Shown here: one piece after another, positions 60,158-64,000 of the stretch
Layout: the number at the start of each line of letters is the position of its first letter
Numbering within the stretch: position 1 is the stretch's first letter
Origin: Ascidiaceihabitans sp034111945
GTDB lineage: Bacteria; Pseudomonadota; Alphaproteobacteria; Rhodobacterales; Rhodobacteraceae
Reading direction: 5' to 3'
DNA length: 64,000 bases
Assembly (NCBI GenBank): GCA_047626725.1
Contig: JBLHSG010000006.1
Span: forward strand, 62,001-126,000
Translations under genes and position numbers: made by a program
Notes under the pieces: model-generated
The model's database searches: none
What the model saw: the letters and a program-made list of their open reading frames with translations, nothing else
Told to the model about the DNA's origin: nothing

Positions 60158-61705
60158 CTATTTCTTGGCAATCTTGACGTGCAGTTCGGCTTGCATCGAT
60201 GTCGCCAAGGAACGTAGCCGCGCCTCGGCAACTTCGCCGTACAGCGGTGCGGTGTCGGCGGACAGATACAGTTCCAGCAGTTTTTTCTTTGGAAACCATT
60301 TGAAATCTGCGCGTTCGGCGCCTTTTTGCAGCCATAACATTGCGCCAAATCGCATAGCTTTGCCAAGAATTTCGGCCTCTAGCTGCATCTTTGGATCGAT
60401 CAGGGCAATCAGGTCATCGAACCGCGTCGCATTACGCGAATTTGAATATCGGTGCAACAACGCCAATCCCATAAAGACCCGTTCGGAGTGTTTTAACCCG
60501 CCCAGATTTGCACGGGTGGAATTGTCAAAACAGACCTCTGCACGGTAATCGGGATGCGCGCGCCAGCTGACGTCATGCAGCAAACAGGCCGCGCGGATCA
60601 GGCGTTTGCGCGCCTCTGGTTCTGATTTGAACAGCGGCAGGATAAATTCATACAACCGTTTGCCAAAGCCGGGCAGGCGGGCATCTTTGGCCTCGGAAAA
60701 CCGGCAGGATTCGATCAACGGATCACGATCACGCAGCCGTTGTGGCATCTGTTCGTACAGCATGCCCTCGCGAATTCCATAGCTGCTGACGGCGATGTCT
60801 TGGGGTTTGAACGTCTTTACCAACCGTTTCAAAACCTCGGCCGCCAAAGGCACCAGCGACATCCGCGCCGAAGAAATCCCGCAGGCCGCGCGGATCTCGT
60901 TGTTGTCATTTTCAAAGATGTAATTGGCTGTTTTCACAACCGAAGACGGGGTCATTCTGTATTCGTGCAACACGTGCAGCGGATAGCCGCGCCGATGCAT
61001 ATCGACCCGCGCAATGGCACGCCACGATCCACCAACCAAGAACAGCCTGTCGCGCTGTGGGCCCATAACTTCGGCCAATTGCGCCATGGTTTGCTTGATG
61101 TGTGCGTCGCGCCCTTTTTTGCCGCCCTTGATATCCGTCAGCTTGAGCGGGCCAAGGTTTGACGTGACACGGCGGCCCACGCGACCATCCGCGATCTCGG
61201 CCAATTCCATCGACGATCCGCCAATATCGCAGACCAAACCGTATGATCCGGGCCACCCCAGCAACACACCTTGGGCCGATAGACGGGCTTCTTCTTCGCC
61301 GTCGATGACCCAAATTCGCAAGCCGGTCTGCGCCAAAACTTCGGCGCAAAAACTGGGGCCGTCGCTGGCGTCTCGCACCGCGGCTGTGGCCACAATTGTC
61401 AATTCAGGCAGGCCCATGCTGTCGGCCAAGTGCTTGAAACGCAGCAATGCAGACAAGGCGCGGGCGCGCCCACTTGGGTTCAATTTACCGGTTTCAGACA
61501 GGCCGGCGCCCAAGGCACACATGATTTTTTCGTTGTAAAAATACGCGGGCGATCGTGCGGCCCCATCGAACACCACCAAACGAACCGAGTTTGATCCGAC
61601 ATCAACAACGCCGACACGTGCCAATGCGCGCGCACTTGGGTCTTCGAAAAGAGGGCGGCCAAAGGGGCCCCAATCGGTGTTTCCAGAATCGGTTTGGATG
61701 TTCAT
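60158..61705 (-). CDS. ppx: Exopolyphosphatase (Ppx/GppA family)
   Basis: The 515-residue enzyme removes terminal phosphate from polyphosphate. The sugar-kinase-like N-half contains VGVVDVGSNSVRLVVFDG near residue 32, TAAVRDASDGPSF near 130 and CDIGGSSMELAEI near 180. The C-half has a helical HD-like region: AACLLHDVSWRAHPDYRAE near 375. It could also have GppA-like pppGpp activity. It lies 67 bases downstream of ppk and is probably co-transcribed with it, so both synthesis and breakdown of polyphosphate share control. Confidence 0.93.
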   Translation of the reverse strand: MNIQTDSGNTDWGPFGRPLFEDPSARALARVGVVDVGSNSVRLVVFDGAARSPAYFYNEKIMCALGAGLSETGKLNPSGRARALSALLRFKHLADSMGLPELTIVATAAVRDASDGPSFCAEVLAQTGLRIWVIDGEEEARLSAQGVLLGWPGSYGLVCDIGGSSMELAEIADGRVGRRVTSNLGPLKLTDIKGGKKGRDAHIKQTMAQLAEVMGPQRDRLFLVGGSWRAIARVDMHRRGYPLHVLHEYRMTPSSVVKTANYIFENDNNEIRAACGISSARMSLVPLAAEVLKRLVKTFKPQDIAVSSYGIREGMLYEQMPQRLRDRDPLIESCRFSEAKDARLPGFGKRLYEFILPLFKSEPEARKRLIRAACLLHDVSWRAHPDYRAEVCFDNSTRANLGGLKHSERVFMGLALLHRYSNSRNATRFDDLIALIDPKMQLEAEILGKAMRFGAMLWLQKGAERADFKWFPKKKLLELYLSADTAPLYGEVAEARLRSLATSMQAELHVKIAKK

Positions 61706-61772
61706 GGCCCCCCATTTTGAGCGCAGTGTGTACCATGGCCCGCGGCGTGGTCAATTGTGTTAACGGGCCAAA

Positions 61773-63944
61773 TTAGTCCTCGGTGTGGGTTAGTTTCGGG
61801 ACATCCGACGCGCCTGCAGATCCGCGCCCGGACAGCGACGGATTTTCCATAAAGAAACGGTGGCAATTGAATTCGAATGTGCCTTCTTGAACCGGTGGGC
61901 GGGTGAAACTGCCGTCTGGTGCCATGACCCAACTTTGTGCCACGTCGGCCAAGTTTGCGGCCATTACCTGACTGACAATTTGTGCCTTAACCGTCGCGTT
62001 TTCTATTTCAACCAAGGTTTCGACACGGCGGTTCAAATTGCGCCCCATCCAGTCGGCGGACGATATAAACACGCGGGCTTTTTTGTGCGGCAGTCCTTTG
62101 CCGTTGCCAAAACAAACGATGCGCGAATGTTCTAGGAACCGCCCGACGATCGATTTGACGCGAATGTTTTCAGACAGTCCTTTAACACCGGGGCGTAATC
62201 CGCAAATTCCGCGCACGATCAGGCTGATTTTGACGCCCGCCTGTGACGCGGCGTACAACGCATCGATGACTTCGCTTTCGACCAAGCTGTTCATTTTCGC
62301 CCAGATTTCCGCAGGCTTGCCGGCTTTGGCGTATTCCGCTTCGGCCGCGATCATTTCTAACAGGCGCGCCTTTAGATTGGACGGCGAAATCGCGAGATTG
62401 CTCAGCTCTTCGGGTTGCGCGTATCCGGACAGATAATTGAACACTTTGGTTGCATCACGGCCCAGTTTTGGATCGCAGGTAAACAAGGACAGATCGGTGT
62501 AAATGCGCGCAGTGATAGGGTGGTAATTGCCGGTGCCATAGTGGGTGTAGGTGACCAGATCAGCCCCCTCGCGGCGGACCACGGTGCTGATTTTGGCGTG
62601 TGTTTTCAGGTCGATAAACCCGTACACAACATGCGCGCCTGCACGTTCAAGGCGGCGTGATTGGCGGATGTTTGCGGCCTCGTCAAAACGTGCCTTTAGT
62701 TCGACCAAGGCGGTGACGGATTTGCCGTCTTCGGCTGCGGCGCACAGGGCCTCGACGATCGGGGATCGTTTGGATGTGCGGTACAGCGTTTGTTTTATCG
62801 CGACCACTTTCGGGTCACGTGCGGCTTGCTGCAAGAACCGCACGACCATATCGAACGTCTCGTAGGGGTGCTGCAGCAGCATATCTTTTTGGCGAATGGC
62901 GGCGAACATATCGCCTTCGAAATCGGTTACACGTTCTGGCACGCGCGGTGTAAACGTCGGCCACAACAGGTCGGGGCGGTCGTCGATAACCAGTTCTTTT
63001 AGGTCGTCCACACCGATCATGCCGTCAATTTCTATGGATTCCGCATCGCCAACACCCAATTCGGCCATCACGACAGCCTTGAGTTTGGGAGGCGCACCTG
63101 TGGACATGCTAAGGCGCACAACTTCGCCGCGCCGACGCCGTTTTAGCGCAACTTCAAACTCACGAACCAAGTCTTCGGCCTCGTCTTCGACCTCAAGATC
63201 GCTGTCACGCAGAACGCGGAATTCAAAATGTTCTTTTAACTGATAGCCCGGAAACAACCGGTCAATGTTAAGGATCAAAAGTTCCTCAAGCGGCAAAAAA
63301 CGATGCCCGGTTTCGGACGGCACGGTCACAAACCGGTCAATCGATGCTGGCACGGGCAATAGCGCTTGTAACGGGCGTTTGTCGCGAATGCGCTCAAGCT
63401 GAAGAGCAAGCGCAAAACCGGTGTTCGGGATGAACGGAAACGGATGCGCAGGATCAATGGCAAGCGGTGATAGAACCGCAAAAACCTGCGTCAGGAAGTA
63501 ATCCTTAAGATAGGTGCGATCAGCGTCGGTAAGGTCAACCAACCTCAGAACCGACATGTTCTGCGCACGCATTTCGACCAACAACTGCCCGTAAATGCGC
63601 TGTTGCGATTGCATCAGTTTGCGGGCGTCTTCGTTGATCAAAACCAACTGTTCCGCGTGCGTCAGGCCATCAACCGCCGGGGTCGTGTTTCCTGCACGCG
63701 CCAATTCACGCAGGCCCGCGACCCGAACGGTGTAAAATTCATCCAGATTGTTGGCACTAATCGATAGAAACCGCAGCCGTTCCAGCAACGGAACCCTTGG
63801 GTTTTCCGCCTCTTCCAGCACCCGCCAGTTAAAACCCAACCAGCTAAGTTCACGGTTATAAAACCGGCCAGGGCCCGTGATGTCGATATCTGGCAAAACC
63901 AGCGGCGCATCAAAGGGGGAGGTCAGGAAATCAGCATGAGACAT
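61773..63944 (-). CDS. ppk1: Polyphosphate kinase 1
   Basis: The 723-residue enzyme makes polyphosphate from ATP and reverses the reaction. N-terminal motif: RFYNRELSWLGFNWRVLEEAENP near residue 27. The catalytic His is in FIDLKTHAKISTVVRRE near residue 448, with the second His region HSRIVCFGNGKGLPHKKARVFISSADWMGRNLNRRVE near 615. Length is normal for PPK1. The ATG at 63944 is followed by a second in-frame Met much later; GAGGGG lies upstream. A Pho-box-like repeat stands just before it at the window edge. Confidence 0.95.
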   Translation of the reverse strand: MSHADFLTSPFDAPLVLPDIDITGPGRFYNRELSWLGFNWRVLEEAENPRVPLLERLRFLSISANNLDEFYTVRVAGLRELARAGNTTPAVDGLTHAEQLVLINEDARKLMQSQQRIYGQLLVEMRAQNMSVLRLVDLTDADRTYLKDYFLTQVFAVLSPLAIDPAHPFPFIPNTGFALALQLERIRDKRPLQALLPVPASIDRFVTVPSETGHRFLPLEELLILNIDRLFPGYQLKEHFEFRVLRDSDLEVEDEAEDLVREFEVALKRRRRGEVVRLSMSTGAPPKLKAVVMAELGVGDAESIEIDGMIGVDDLKELVIDDRPDLLWPTFTPRVPERVTDFEGDMFAAIRQKDMLLQHPYETFDMVVRFLQQAARDPKVVAIKQTLYRTSKRSPIVEALCAAAEDGKSVTALVELKARFDEAANIRQSRRLERAGAHVVYGFIDLKTHAKISTVVRREGADLVTYTHYGTGNYHPITARIYTDLSLFTCDPKLGRDATKVFNYLSGYAQPEELSNLAISPSNLKARLLEMIAAEAEYAKAGKPAEIWAKMNSLVESEVIDALYAASQAGVKISLIVRGICGLRPGVKGLSENIRVKSIVGRFLEHSRIVCFGNGKGLPHKKARVFISSADWMGRNLNRRVETLVEIENATVKAQIVSQVMAANLADVAQSWVMAPDGSFTRPPVQEGTFEFNCHRFFMENPSLSGRGSAGASDVPKLTHTED

Positions 63945-63966
63945 GAGGGGTAATTATCACCTAATT

Positions 63967-63984
63967 GTAACGGGTAAGTAACAG
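63967..63984 (-). promoter_or_regulatory. Pho-box-like direct repeat upstream of ppk1
   Basis: On the minus strand CTGTTAC, four bases, CCGTTAC form two 7-base half-sites with the 11-base period of a PhoB box (consensus CTGTCAT). The match is partial (5 of 7 and 4 of 7). It lies 22 bases before the ppk1 start. Confidence 0.4.
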
Positions 63985-64000
63985 ATATTGCGCGCTTTAG

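Noticed and set aside
1..64000. CRISPR arrays, insertion sequences, prophage, tRNA and rRNA genes
   Set aside because: No spaced direct repeats, transposase or integrase frames, or cloverleaf/rRNA motifs were recognised by eye.

Overview
The window reads as a stretch of chromosome from an alphaproteobacterium of the Rhodobacteraceae (Roseobacter group, probably marine). The evidence is the combination of a gatC-gatA pair, a type A RNase P RNA followed by rpmG, a betI-betC-betB-betA choline/choline-O-sulfate operon, a pccR-pccB-...-pccA-mcm propionyl-CoA block, a ppx-ppk pair, and many small lipoproteins and DUF proteins typical of this family (DUF2927, DUF1272, DUF6497, DUF4174, DUF1127). It is densely coding and moderately GC-rich by eye. 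I saw no insertion sequence, prophage, CRISPR array, tRNA or rRNA gene. The species cannot be named from this evidence.

Layout. 1-3840 (minus): a five-gene run of terC, a 29-residue membrane peptide, xpaC-like, telA-like and a DUF2927 lipoprotein that leaves the left edge. 4034-9306: rluB-type pseudouridine synthase, tadA, a short-Q-loop cytochrome bd quinol oxidase (cydAB), a UPF0173 hydrolase and a VOC protein. 9433-12645: gatC, gatA, an Excalibur-like lipoprotein and an AmpD-like amidase. 12696-17397: rnpB, an acetyltransferase, rpmG, small regulatory or hypothetical genes, a Bax-inhibitor-like protein and a divergent LysR/DUF1127 pair. 17800-24178: XRE regulator, hisN-like phosphatase, 8-oxoguanine deaminase, CAP protein, guanine deaminase, mgtE and 5-formyl-THF cyclo-ligase. 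24218-34687: DUF2975/XRE pair, an outer-membrane barrel, a YmdB-type phosphoesterase, transporters (two SLC13 permeases with RCK domains, one DMT, one BASS), a bciA-like 8-vinyl reductase and a KstD-like flavoprotein. 34837-43001: yebC, two exporters and the bet operon. 43112-58042: nuclease and the propionyl-CoA/methylmalonyl-CoA region. 58074-63944: TerB-DnaJ protein, a nuclease/phosphatase-fold protein, a secreted protein and polyphosphate genes ppx and ppk.

How genes work together. PccB and PccA form propionyl-CoA carboxylase, and Mcm takes the later step to succinyl-CoA. PccR is a fatty-acyl-CoA-type regulator, and copies of a TTTGCAA element lie in front of both pccR and pccB. BetC, BetB and BetA turn choline-O-sulfate into glycine betaine under BetI, with a palindrome in front of betI. 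8-oxoguanine deaminase and guanine deaminase lie convergently and suggest purine salvage. Ppk and Ppx make and degrade polyphosphate, with a Pho-box-like repeat upstream of ppk. The least explained parts are the terC/mini-peptide/xpaC/telA/DUF2927 run and the seven small genes wedged between pccB and pccA, three of which encode very short lipoproteins.
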